64,000 bases of DNA from Mucidula mucida (taxonomy: Eukaryota; Basidiomycota; Agaricomycetes; Agaricales; Physalacriaceae), in NCBI GenBank assembly GCA_015501055.1, contig JADNYV010000179.1:1-64000 (forward strand), given 5' to 3'. Positions 11,797 through 21,878 of this stretch are shown piece after piece. The first letter of the stretch is position 1, and each line of letters starts with the position of its first letter. Below the pieces are notes generated by a model. That model ran no database searches. It saw only the letters and a program-made list of their open reading frames with translations, and was not told the origin of the DNA. Made by a program: the position numbers and the translations under genes.

Positions 11797-12123
11797 TGAC
11801 CCAGTGTTGTATGCTACTAGTCCGTGAAACCATTAAATACGAGTGGTAACTGCATGTAAGTAATAATACTGAAACAACCATGTGTGCTACGGGTGTCGGT
11901 GGTGTGTTTACAATAGGAAGTCCATGAGGTATCAACATGTATGATGTCATTCATGTGTTGGGCATGTGTCCAACATGAGTACGGCTTTGGTAATGAAAAG
12001 GAGTATGATTGGTGACAAAACAGGTGATGAAACAGGTGATGAAACAGTCTGTTGGTGGATAAGACAAGCCCCCGATAAGATATGATAAGATGTGAAAATG
12101 TGAAAATATGGCAATTTACAACA
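11797..12123 (-). mobile_element. Gypsy-II 3' LTR, first part (inverted fragment)
   Basis: Reverse-oriented start of the LTR (positions 1 to about 327), directly continuing from the pol fragment at 12124-14388. It stops at the sequence GGGTCA. The remaining LTR portion is found at 14389-14615 on the plus strand, with about 14 bp of overlap. Confidence 0.8.
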
Positions 12124-14388
12124 TCACCCTCTCCTTAAGGTGCAAGTTCCATTCTGCGCCAGAGTTGCTCCATGAGGGCTGCAAAGGGTAGCATGATGTT
12201 GAGGGGTTTGGTATCGGGCGGTGGCATGGGTTGAAATAAATGGGATGAAAACTGTGACATAGGAACTTCAATGCAAGCAAGCACGGGTGGCTTCGGTTTG
12301 TTCGGATATTGTTGATGAAAATCACTGATGGCTTCGTCGGCATTCTTGAGATTGCATGCCGGTTCCCATGTCTGCTTGTGTGTGCCATAACCCTTCCAGT
12401 GAACCTTGTATTGGAAACCCCCGCGGTACTTCCGGGAATTAACCACTTTCTCAACCTCCCATTCCGGTTCGGCTTCTTCCAGCACAGGTGGTGGACGCGT
12501 GTCTCGGGGTTGCGTCGGAAATTGCGGCTCGTGGTAAGGCGTCAACAGGGCCTCATTGAACACAGGATGAATGCTTTTCCACGTGTGAGGAATCTGGAGC
12601 TTGTAAGAGCTCGTCCCGACTTTCTTGATCACTTTGAACGGCCCGAAGCGTTTGTCATTGAGCTTCTTCATGGGTCGGTCCGTGCTGAGATTCGTCCCTT
12701 CCAGCCATACTTTGTCGCCCGCCTTGTATTCTACTGCGTCTGTCCGCTTCCTGTCATAAAACCGTTTCATATCCTCCTTTGCCATCTTCAATGCTGACCC
12801 CACTTCGTCCCATGTTTTCCTCATGCCGTCGGCAAACTCCTGCGCAGTCTCGTTTCTTGATGCCGTTTTTGGAGCGGTGCCTTTGTAGGGATGTCTGCCC
12901 ATATCTGCGAAGAACGGAGTGACTTTGGTCGCCGAGTGAACTCGATCGTTGTAAACGAATTCAGCAGAGGGTAGCCATTCGTGCCAGTCGTTCTGATGGT
13001 AGTTGACAAATAACGGTAAGAAATGTTCTATCTCTTGGTTTAACCGTTCTGTCTGTCCGTTTGCCTGTGGATGATACGCCGTCATGAAGTTCCCTTCAAT
13101 GCCCAGCAGCCGGTATAACTCCTTCATGAAACGCGAGTGGTATTGCGGACCTCAATCATGTATCATCTGTCGCGGCAATCCATGTATGGGAAAGATGTGA
13201 TCGCGGTAAATACAAGCCATGCCTTCCGACGTCAGGGTGGTGTGTGTTGGTATGATACGTAACCGCTTTGTGAAATGGTCCACAAATGTGCTAATCGCAT
13301 TGTATCCTCCCGACTCCGGCAACTCGCCAATCATGTCCGTCCCAACTTTCTCCCATGGTTCGCTTGGTATGTCTATAGGATGGAGGGGTGCAGCCGGCTT
13401 TGTGCGATGTGACTTTGTGACTTGGCATTTTTGACACCCTTCTACGTATTCGCGGACGTCTCGGCTGACTCCTGGCCACTCATAGGTACGTGTAATCAAC
13501 TCGAGAGTCTTGTATTGTCCCGGATGCCCTGCAAGCTGTGTGTCATGGTGCATTCCAATAACTTTTCCCCGCAATTCCTTGTCCTTCGGTATGTAAATAC
13601 GATCTTTCCACATAATAAGTCCATTTTCCTTCTCTTCCCATCCTTTTTCTTTGTTTTCTAATGCTTTTTGTATGTATCTGTCTTTGTTTCCTTTTCTTTG
13701 TTTGATTTTGTTAAGTAATTCGTCCTCCGGTGTAGCTACTGTATGTAAAGAAAATTGAATTTGTGATATGAAAAACTCCGGTTTTAGTAAAACAATGTTT
13801 TGTTATCTTTTTCCCCCTTCTCAAGGCCTGTCATCCTTGACAAGGCATCAGCTTTCCCATCGTCCTGCCTGGCTTATGAATCATCTGTATGTCATATTCC
13901 GCCAACTCCGTAACCCATCGCGCCTGCCTCCGGTTCAACTTCTGCGGCTTCTGGAAGTACTGAAGGTTTTGATGATGGTAAAACCTCCACTGTCTCCGTT
14001 GCTCCTAGAAGATACTGCCTCCAGTCATAATTGAGTCCATGATGGCCATCATTTCTTTGTCGTAGATCTCGTAGTTGCGTTTAACTTCATTTAATGCACG
14101 AGATCAGAAAGCCACTGATCTCCATTTGCCTTCGACAAACTGGGATAGAACAGCCCCATTGGCATAGTTCGAGGAATCTGCCTCGACTCGAAACTTGCCG
14201 TTGTCGCGTGGTACAATCAGAACGGGTTCTTCCGTCATCCTCTGTTTTAACTCCTCAAATGCCTCATGCTGCTCCTCTCCCCAAACCCATTCGCCCTTCC
14301 CGGTTAGCGATGTCAACGGCTTCGCTACTCCCGCAAATCCCCGAATGAAATGTCGGTAGAAATTGCAGAAGCCCAAGAATGACTGTAT
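12124..14388 (-). pseudogene. Gypsy-II pol fragment: RT end, RNase H, integrase, chromodomain
   Basis: Reading on the minus strand from 14388: RT C-terminus/RNase H start (SFLGFCNFY...EADSSNYANGAVL); then RNase H and the GKADALSR motif at about 13830-13860; the integrase zinc-binding and core domain at 13613-13152 (CQKCQ; TDMIGELP); the integrase end at 13127; and a chromodomain (YKVHWKGYGTHKQTWEP) near 12340-12420. Frames are broken in several places. It is closely related to 61700-63985. The gag, protease and early RT are missing, so this is an internally deleted element. Confidence 0.85.
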
Positions 14389-14615
14389 AGTGTACAACAC
14401 TGGGTCAAGGGCGTGGAGTTAACCCTAGCGGAAACATGTATGGACAAGGAGTCCAAAACACAGGCTTACTAGTATATAAGCAGTAGTGTAGTATCATTGT
14501 ACTTTAGTTCCGATCTCGTTTATACACAGCCTAGTCTTATGAACGCAAACACTTTCTCCTTTAGTTCTTGCTGTGGTACCTGGTTTAGTCATGTGGCTAT
14601 AGTCAGTTGCTAACA
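14389..14615 (+). mobile_element. Gypsy-II LTR, terminal part, at copia junction
   Basis: Last ~227 bp of the LTR, ending in TAACA at 14611-14615. It is followed by GTATG (14616-14620), the target-site duplication whose partner lies at 17761-17765 on the other strand. The adjoining sequence is copia RNase H. Confidence 0.85.
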
Positions 14616-15246
14616 GTATGTTGCGATTGGCACCCAACCCGACATCGCCTTCGCAGTTTTGAAATTAGCCGGATTTCTTGACTGTCATCACAGCAAACAC
14701 TGGAAGGGAGCCCTCGACGTCGCGCGATATCTGAAGGGAACACGCTCCATGAGACTGCAACTTGGTGGCCAACAGAACTCCCTCACCGGTTACACTGATT
14801 TATCATATGCCGACTGTCTAGACACCCTGTGGTCAACAATGGGATATACATTCAATCTTGGAGGAGGAGCAATTACGTGGGCGTCGAGGAAACAAAAGGT
14901 GGTGGTTACGTCAACAACGGAATCGGAGTATATTGCCACCAGCGAGGGATCCAAAGAAGCAGTGTGGCTGTGACAACTCTTTGGAGAGTTAGAACTGCTC
15001 AAGGCGAAGGAACCCACTCCCCTTTTCTGCGACAACAACGGTGCCACATGCCTTGCATACAACGCCGCTTTCCATGCCCAAGTCAAGCATCTTGACATCT
15101 GTTACCACTACGTTTGGGAACATGTTGTATTGGGCAACATTACCGTCAATCAAGTTGCAACGGTAGACAACGTGCCAGACATCTTTACAAAGGCGCTTGC
15201 AAGGCAAAAATTCACAATGTTCCGAGAGATGCTGGGAGTGGTATAG
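14616..15246 (+). pseudogene. Ty1/copia element, RNase H end of pol (inverted part)
   Basis: Encodes the copia-type RNase H region: TQPDIAFAV, YLKGTRSM, YADCLDT, TTESEYIA, then a TGA at 14971-14973 (probable former CGA), then LFCDNNGATCLAYN, VDNVPDIFTKAL and a stop at 15244-15246. It is the missing C-terminal part of the copia pol whose RT ends at 17766 on the minus strand; both ends carry the GTATG target site of a Gypsy-II insertion. A purine-rich tract lies between the stop and the LTR at 15266. Confidence 0.85.
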
Positions 15247-15265
15247 TTTTTCGAGCGAGGAGGAG

Positions 15266-15501
15266 TGTTGGATGTCAACCATGTGATCCAAAGCATTATG
15301 AGACAGCCGATCGGATGCTTTGCCCTTAGTCTTTCTTCCACAACTAAGGATAAGTGTCCGTTCTCTATACCAACGTTATACAGTGCTGATAGCTAGTATA
15401 GCGTGTTCTGACTGTCCGTGTAACGTACAGGTACAATACATAGTCTTTCTTCCACAACTAAGGCATGTTCTGACTGTCCGTGTAACGTACAGGTTCTAAC
15501 A
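15266..15501 (+). mobile_element. Ty1/copia 3' LTR
   Basis: Begins TGTTGG and ends TAACA, as the LTR at 33135-33438 does. It is shorter (236 versus 304 bp): it lacks about 130 bp of the middle but carries a tandem duplication of about 55 bp near its end (15433-15495 region). It is followed by GCTGG, one transition away from the GCCGG that precedes the 5' LTR, giving a decayed target-site duplication. Confidence 0.8.
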
Positions 15502-16170
15502 GCTGGGGATGTTGTTCCCATCTCAGACGGCTGAGGCATTGCATGTGTAGTTGAGAGAGAGGATTGTGGTGTTGGAGCGACTGAGGGTGGAAATGCGGAG
15601 GGGCGCGCATGGGGGTCTTGGGATGCAGTTGGCTGGTGGTGAGGGAGAGGACGGCGATGACAACAATGAGCTGGTCATGCCATTGCTGCCGCTTGTACCG
15701 AGTGCTGACGTGCTGCCTAGGGCTATGCCGCCACATGTGCTGGTGGTGGACAACGATGTGGTTACTCAGGCGACTCTTAGACAATTATTGCAGGCAATGG
15801 GATGTACTTCTAATGTCGCCGTTGACGGGTCTGATGCTGTGCAGAAGATTGGTGAACAGAGATATGATCTTGTTCTTATGATACCGTTCCTTCTTCATCC
15901 CTCATCTAACGCGTGAATTCAAGGACATTGTTATGCCCAGGACAGACAGTGTTGCGGCAACATCACTTATTAGAAGGTTCAACCACACAATAGTGATCGT
16001 TGGGATGACCTCGCATGTGCAGCCCACAGCGGTTGTGGCCTATTATGCGGCGGGGATGAATGATGTGCTAACAAAGCCGTTTGGCAGAGATGGATTGCGC
16101 ACGGTGTTGGATAGGCATCTCGGGAGATCTGAGAATTGGCAGGAGCAGGAGCAGATGCCGCTGAACACTT
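15502..16170 (+). pseudogene. Skn7-like protein, C-terminal response-regulator half (severed)
   Basis: Encodes a receiver domain: HVLVVDNDVVTQATLRQLL (15733-15789), AVDGSDAVQ, YDLVLM, then across a putative intron (about 15881-15923) DIVMPRTD, ATSLIRRF, MTSHVQP, YYAAGMNDVLTKPF and a C-terminal DRHL. The GMNDVLxKPF signature and overall layout are those of fungal Skn7. The aspartate of DIVMP would be the phosphoacceptor. The gene is broken: copia DNA lies directly upstream, there is a TAG at about 15550, and the intron donor reads AT instead of GT. Its DNA-binding half is at 33439-34165. Confidence 0.8.
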
Positions 16171-16859
16171 GTATGACGGACAATAACTATGAGAGTTTGG
16201 TGCAGAACATTGTAGGGAGGGATGCAGATGCAGGTGGAGGTGAGCGTAGTGGACAAGTACAGCCAGTGTGGGTCAACGTCAATGTTGCTCACTTTTCAAT
16301 TGTGGACTACTTTTCTTTGTTTTGTAGACTACAGAACTATTAGTATAAGCAGAGTATGTAGTAAGCGTCCCTTTTGCCATGGGTATTGTGATGCTCGTAT
16401 TTTGAAGCATGTGTAGAATAGCATCTTTCTTCTTGAATGGATTAAAGTCGTGTAAAACTCACAAAAGACGTCATAGACGGTTGCGAGCTGAATTCCACAA
16501 TGTGCCCACAGTAGTACTAAGGAGGAATTAGGCTGTCTTGACATGGATCAATGTAGAACTCTTTATGCCGCCTGCAAAAGGCATGAGCGGTCATCCTGGC
16601 AATTTAATGGGGCCGTCGGAGGAGTACTAGCTGCACTGCATCATCCCAGGTCCGGGACATGGCATCAAACAACGATACACATACAATAACAATATCAAGG
16701 ACAACATAATTGAATGTATGAATAGTAAGCCGTTTATTTATGCATCTCGTAGATATCAGGCATATTGAACGAGTGTCACCAATTTGACAAGCCGCGATAT
16801 TAAAGTGCCGTGGATGAGGGTCAGAAACTAAAACTGGTGGTTGGCAATGATCACCAAAT
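16171..16859. other. Former 3' flank of the Skn7-like gene and unassigned sequence
   Basis: AT-rich sequence with no supported gene. It lies between the receiver-domain remnant and the truncated end of Gypsy-II element A (homology to pol stops near 16860, after the NPTINWT codons). Confidence 0.4.
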
Positions 16860-17230
16860 TCAAACTCCGACGTGGTCCAGTTGATTGTGGGATTGTGATA
16901 TCGCAACCAATCTAAACCCAAAAAGATGCTTGTTTTGCCAAGGTTGATGACCGCCAACTCAATCTTTTCGGCATGATCGCCAATCTTTATCCAAACCTCC
17001 ACAAAGCCTTTGATTGCCCCTCCCTTGTTTAGGGTTCCATCCACATTGTAGACAGGGAGCTTAACCGATAACTCCTTAATCGGGAGTCCGTTCTTCTCAA
17101 TGAATTCTTTATTGATACAAGAACCCGTTGCTCCGCTGTTGAGAAGGGCACTTGTTTCCCATTCAGAGCCTGTGTGCATGCTCTCTATGGTTACTCGAAG
17201 TTTCATGTCCTGCCCCTTTGTTCCCCGGAT
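16860..17230 (-). pseudogene. Gypsy-II element A, protease region of pol (inverted)
   Basis: Encodes [12 protein letters not shown], the retropepsin active-site neighbourhood with Asn in place of Asp (LLNSGATGSC here, [10 protein letters not shown] at 60470), and [12 protein letters not shown]. It continues exactly from 11267, with the ATCCG target site present at both breakpoints. Homology ends near 16860. Confidence 0.8.
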
Positions 17231-17760
17231 TGTTAGCAACTGACTAAGCCACAAGACTCAACCAGGTACCACAGCAAGAACTAAGGAAGAAAACGTTTGC
17301 GTTTGTAAGACTAGGCTAGGCCAGGTGTATAAACGAGATTGGAACTAAAGTACAATGATACTACACTACTGCTTATATACTAGTAAGCCTGTGTTTGGGA
17401 CTCCTTGTCCATACATGTTTCCGCTAGGGATAACTCCACGCCCTTGACCCAGTGTTGTATGCTACTAGTCCGTGAAACCATTAAATACGAGTGGTAACTG
17501 CATGTAAGTAATAATACTGAAACGACCATGTGTGCTACGAGTGTCGGTGGTGTGTATACAATAAGAAGTCCATGAGGTATCGGCATGTATGATGTCATCC
17601 ATGTGTTGGGCGTGTGTCCGACATGAGTACGGCTTTGGTAATGAAAAGGAGTATGATCGGTGACAAAACAGATGATGAAACAGTCCGTTGGTTGATAAGA
17701 CAAGCCCCCCGATAAGATATGATAAGATGTGAAAATATGAAAATATGGCGATTCATAACA
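17231..17760 (-). mobile_element. Gypsy-II LTR with mismatched flanks (inversion breakpoint)
   Basis: Full-length LTR in minus orientation (TGTTATG at 17760, TAACA at 17231). Its start is flanked by GTATG from the copia RT (17761-17765), but its end is flanked by ATCCG from element A pol (17226-17230). It is therefore a recombinant LTR made from two different insertions. Confidence 0.85.
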
Positions 17761-17765
17761 CATAC

Positions 17766-19326
17766 ATCAGACCGCCAACTAGGCGCCGGTACGGGCATTC
17801 AACAGTGTCGGGAGGGGATAGTTTTGAAGGGTGTTTGAGCTTGAGGTCGGGATCCATGGGTATGAGTTTTGGATGGGCGTCAGCTGGTAGGAACTGATGG
17901 ATGATCTTGTCAATGAGGGCTAATTGTGATAGATAGACGAATCGTCGGGCGCAGTCTTGTTCAATGGCGATGCCAACTATAAATCTTGTGTCTTCGACCG
18001 ATAACTGCCATTTTGTTTGAACTTCCTCCAGGAAGCGGTTGTTCTCCTCCCTTGAAGATGCGACCAACAAGAAGTCATCAACGTGCATGGCACATATGAC
18101 AATCCCTGTCTCTGATTTCCTGTAATAGATGCACCATTCACTCTGGAGTCGCTTTAATCCCCAGCCTACCATCGCCTCATTGAGTGTCTTGTTCCAAATA
18201 CGGCCGCCCTGCTTCAATCCATAAAGTCCCTTCTGCAACTCCCAAACCCAATCCTCCTTACCCTTGACAGCACAACCTTCTGGCCGCTCAACCCATTGTA
18301 TCTCCTCCTCGTTCAGAAGTCCGTGGAGGTTAACATCAAATTGCTGTCCCAGTCATGGTAGCCTGCGAGGTGTGCAAGTATACGGAAGGATTCTGTTCTT
18401 GCTGTTGGCGAGGCTGTCCGCTTGTAATCGCGTCCAAAAACCTGTTCAAAGCCTCTGACCACCAGTCGAGCCTTCCACCTATTGATTTTGCGGAGTTTGT
18501 TCCGTTTCCGTAGGAGCACCCACTTCAAACGCAGTACCCGCCAACCAGCCGGCACGTTCTCCCGTGGGACCAGTTTGTACACCCCCATGTCCGCCAAACC
18601 TTTGAGCTCCTCCTCAATAGCGGCCACCCACCTCTCAGCATCTTCAGACTCCATCGCTGCTTTGAGACTCGGGGGTTCGTCTGCTGTTTGATCTTCTTGT
18701 TCCGTAGTTGTGAGTAGGTCATCAATTAGCTCCTTAAATGGGTCGTCCTCATCCATGAAGTTGGCGTCTAACCCTTCCTCCTCCAGAGCAGCACGCAACT
18801 CGACTCTCGCCTGTTGTTGTTCCTTTGCGGCCTGTTTCCGTTCCTTCTTTCCTTCAGTTGTCTCCTTCACCTCCTGCAACAGCCGTGGCAACCTACATGG
18901 TAAACTACTAGGGGTCCCCGGATTCTGCAATGACGGTTTTTCCGGGGCCTCTTGTACTGGGGAACTTGGATTCTTCAATGACGGTGTTTCCAGTTCCCCT
19001 TCTAACCTACTGGAACCCGGATTCTTTAATGACGATGTTTCCGGGTCCGCGTCTATTGTACTGTCGGGGTCATTTGTATTTGATGAGGGTTCTAGTGAAG
19101 CGGTTGGAATTGCTGAGATGTCGGATGGTGAGGATGGTGGTGGTATTATAACGGGTTCTGCTATTGGTTCAATTTCTAGTTGGTTGGTGCTCGCGGATTC
19201 GACAATAGTGTCAGGTTTGAAAGGTCGTTCAATGTTTTGATGTGATTCAATAAATTTGACATAGAACAATTTGATTACTTTGTGACTTGGGCGGTGGTAA
19301 CACCTGTACACTTTCGCTTGTTGTCA
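17766..19326 (-). pseudogene. Ty1/copia pol, linker and reverse transcriptase
   Basis: Continues in frame from the integrase across a single TGA (19326-19324, probable former CGA). A Ser/Pro/Glu-rich linker is followed by the copia RT: KWVLLRKRN, KARLVVRGFEQ, then a one-base deletion near 18345-18355, then GLYGLKQGGRIWNK, the catalytic HVDDFLLV (about 18070-18095), and RRLVGGLMYV at the Gypsy-II insertion point. The element cannot make intact protein. Confidence 0.85.
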
Positions 19327-20946
19327 GTATCCGATGAGGACGCACTCAATGGATCTTTGGTATATCTTTGGGTTGCGGGATGGGATGAGGACAAATGCTC
19401 TGCAGCCAATTTCTTGTAAGTGGGATAGGTCGGGTTTGCATCCGTACCAGGCTTCAAATGGTGTCTTGAACTTGGTGCCAGCTGCGGGTGTGCACGCAGT
19501 GAGATATGCTGCTGTCACACAGAATTCATCCCATCGGTTCGGAGGTAGTTTGGAGGCTATGCACATAGTGCGTGCTTTGTTCATCACCGTCCGGTGAGTA
19601 CGTTCACATTGTCCATTGTGCGCCCTCGTATATGGGGCTGTGAATTCATAGCCAATGCCTCTTGACTTGCACCACCTTATCATTGCGTCTGACTTCAGCT
19701 TGCCGTTGTCCAAACAATATTTCTTTGGTCGTTGTCCGGTCTGCTGTTCAACGTGCAGTTCCCACACATGTAGACATTCAAAAGCGCTTGATTTTGAAGG
19801 TAAAGGAATGACCCATGGGAAACATGTGGCTTCGTCGACAATGGACATAAGATAGCAGTTGCCCAAAGCAGATACAACATCCTCTGGACCAGTCAGGTCA
19901 ACCGCCACCACCTGTAACCTCTCTGTTGCCCTAGGACCCTCCCGCACCTTTGGAACTGATGAATGCGGCTGCTTTCCAAGGATGCAGGATGAGCAAACAG
20001 GTAGAAGGGTGGAGAGATTGATAGGTATACCAGCTGCAGATACGTGGCGAGCCATGTGTAGGATGGCGGGTATGTTTGGATGTCCGAGTCTGTGATGCCA
20101 GACACCAACGTCTGCAGTAGGTGAGGTGGATACAAATGCGGAGTCTATAACAGTGGGAGTCTTGGAGCATTCGAGTCTGTAGAGCTTGCGAGCAGGGATA
20201 CGGGTGCCAGTTGCGAGGACGCGTCCACAACCATGGTTTGTAATGATTGTAATGGACGTTGAAGAGAAACGGCTTACACATTGAAGGTTGTCAGATATTG
20301 TTGCAATGGAGAGGAGACGGACGGAGGACTCGGGGATCCAGAGAACATTGTTGAGTGTCAGTTCAGTCCCAGTGTGGTCCAGCTTAATGACAACACTCCC
20401 AATACCGCAAGCTTTGATTGATGTGCCACCAACACCGCGAACCTTCCTAGGCGTGATCAGCGGACAAAGATTCTGGAAGTCTGTCTTGTCCATCGTGACG
20501 TGTACGGGCGCTCCAGAGTCGGCAAGCCATGGAGACATAGCAAGAACAATGGGAGTGAGTGAGTTGTCCACAGAGATACTGAATGTGTTGTCTCCAAGTT
20601 CCCTGCAGTTTGTACGCCAGTCAATAGTCGCACGAGGCTCCTCCACAATCCCCAAGGTGAAGAGTTCATCGAAGTCCGCCGGCATCATGGTGTCACGTAC
20701 GCCTTCCGTATAGATCTCTTGCAGCGCATCTGTAGAGAGTTTGCAGAAGTCTAGATCTGCGTCCATGAGATTGACCGTATCCTCCTTCTTCGGTTCGGGT
20801 TTCAAGTTCATTTGAGTCGTCACCCTTGGGTTTGGCTTTCCCCTTCGTGTTCTCTTTTGCGCGATGTTTCGCCTCCTTTGCTTCCTCAATGGTCTTGCCC
20901 TCCATGCCGCCCCCTTTCCGCACGCACCAGCGTGTGCCGTGGCCAA
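19324..20946 (-). pseudogene. Ty1/copia pol, protease and integrase
   Basis: A 540-codon frame. The aspartic protease motif is ADSGAPVHVT. Then come the GAG pre-integrase zinc finger (HHRLGHPN...CSSCILGK), the integrase core with VAVDLTGP and CLDNG aspartates and the glutamate in NGQCERTHR, and the domain end at VLIGY before a TGA. It is joined to gag through a one-base frame slip near 20800-20830. Gene order PR-IN-RT-RH identifies Ty1/copia. Confidence 0.88.
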
Positions 20947-21406
20947 GCATTCCGCAGTTGCCGCATGTCTCTCTTGAGGGTTGCTTCATCGCGATCAAGG
21001 CCGTATCTTGCGCGTCGTCTTTCTTGATGGATGACTCGAGTTCGAGGAGAGCACAGATATTCTCTGAGGTGTACTTCTTGCCTTCCATCGTGTACTGTAA
21101 GATGTTCTTCATGACGCGTGATCGTAGTTTGGGGTAGTTAGTTCCCATTGCGTGAATCAGAGCAACACAGAGGAAGTTGTCCTCAGTGGGCTTTCCCATC
21201 TCCCAAAGTTGCCGGTTCACCTCAGCCATCTTGTGAATCTTCTGGGAAGGGTTGTTGCCTGGCGCCAGTGTGTAGGAGAGGAGCTTCCGCATCAGGGTGA
21301 CTTGCGCAACGACACCGCGTTTCAGGTGTCGCGCCGTGATGGCGGCCCAGAGCGCCGCAGCGGTCTTCACGTCCCGATACAAGGCCGCCTCCTCCGGCAC
21401 CATCTG
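20800..21406 (-). pseudogene. Ty1/copia gag, C-terminal part
   Basis: Contains the copia Gag (UBN2-type) sequence AALWAAITARH, LMRKLLSYTL, NFLCVALIHAMG and the zinc knuckle CGNCGMLGHGTRWC. It is cut at 21406 by the chromovirus LTR. The upstream part is at 32447-33033; the two halves meet exactly once one ATCTG copy is discounted. Confidence 0.88.
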
Positions 21407-21861
21407 TGTAAGAAGGCACGATAACTCGCGCTAGAAAGAAGGGAACAATCAGTACACAAGCTGTACCTAGCGGACGTTGAATAGCTACCACGTGTTACGG
21501 TGGTGTGTCTTTGAGGTTCGGAATGGTATAGACGAGAGCTCCGGCTCGGAGATGATGATCGTCAGGGAAGAGTGGAGATCTCGGAGATCAATCCCGTTAT
21601 CAATACGCGTGGTTTGTGGACCCGACGCGGGCCTCGCTAGACAAACATGCACATGTTACAGAGTTGGGGGTAGAAAAGAGATGTATTGCAGTACTACTAA
21701 CAGCTCTTTTATAGTAAATACAGAACCGTAAGATGTGTAATCAAGAGTCACGAAAGGAAAAGAGTCATAGAGATAGTCATAACGAATCATAGAGATACAT
21801 GTGCATAACATGCATGCGCTGTGCATGCAAACAATTTTCCCAGATTAACCTAACCCTTACA
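21407..21861 (-). repeat. 3' LTR of chromovirus
   Basis: 455 bp, TG...CA ends with a 6-bp terminal inverted repeat TGTAAG/CTTACA. Nearly identical to 31992-32446. Confidence 0.93.
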
Positions 21862-21878
21862 TAGCCCCCCATTCTTGA

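Noticed and set aside
15502..16170. Bacterial two-component response regulator acquired by transfer
   Set aside because: The receiver domain has the fungal Skn7 signature and a partner HSF-type domain elsewhere in the window; introns are present. No sign of bacterial origin.
18710..19240. 176-codon plus-strand ORF in copia
   Set aside because: Antisense shadow of the Ser/Pro/Glu-rich linker of copia pol.
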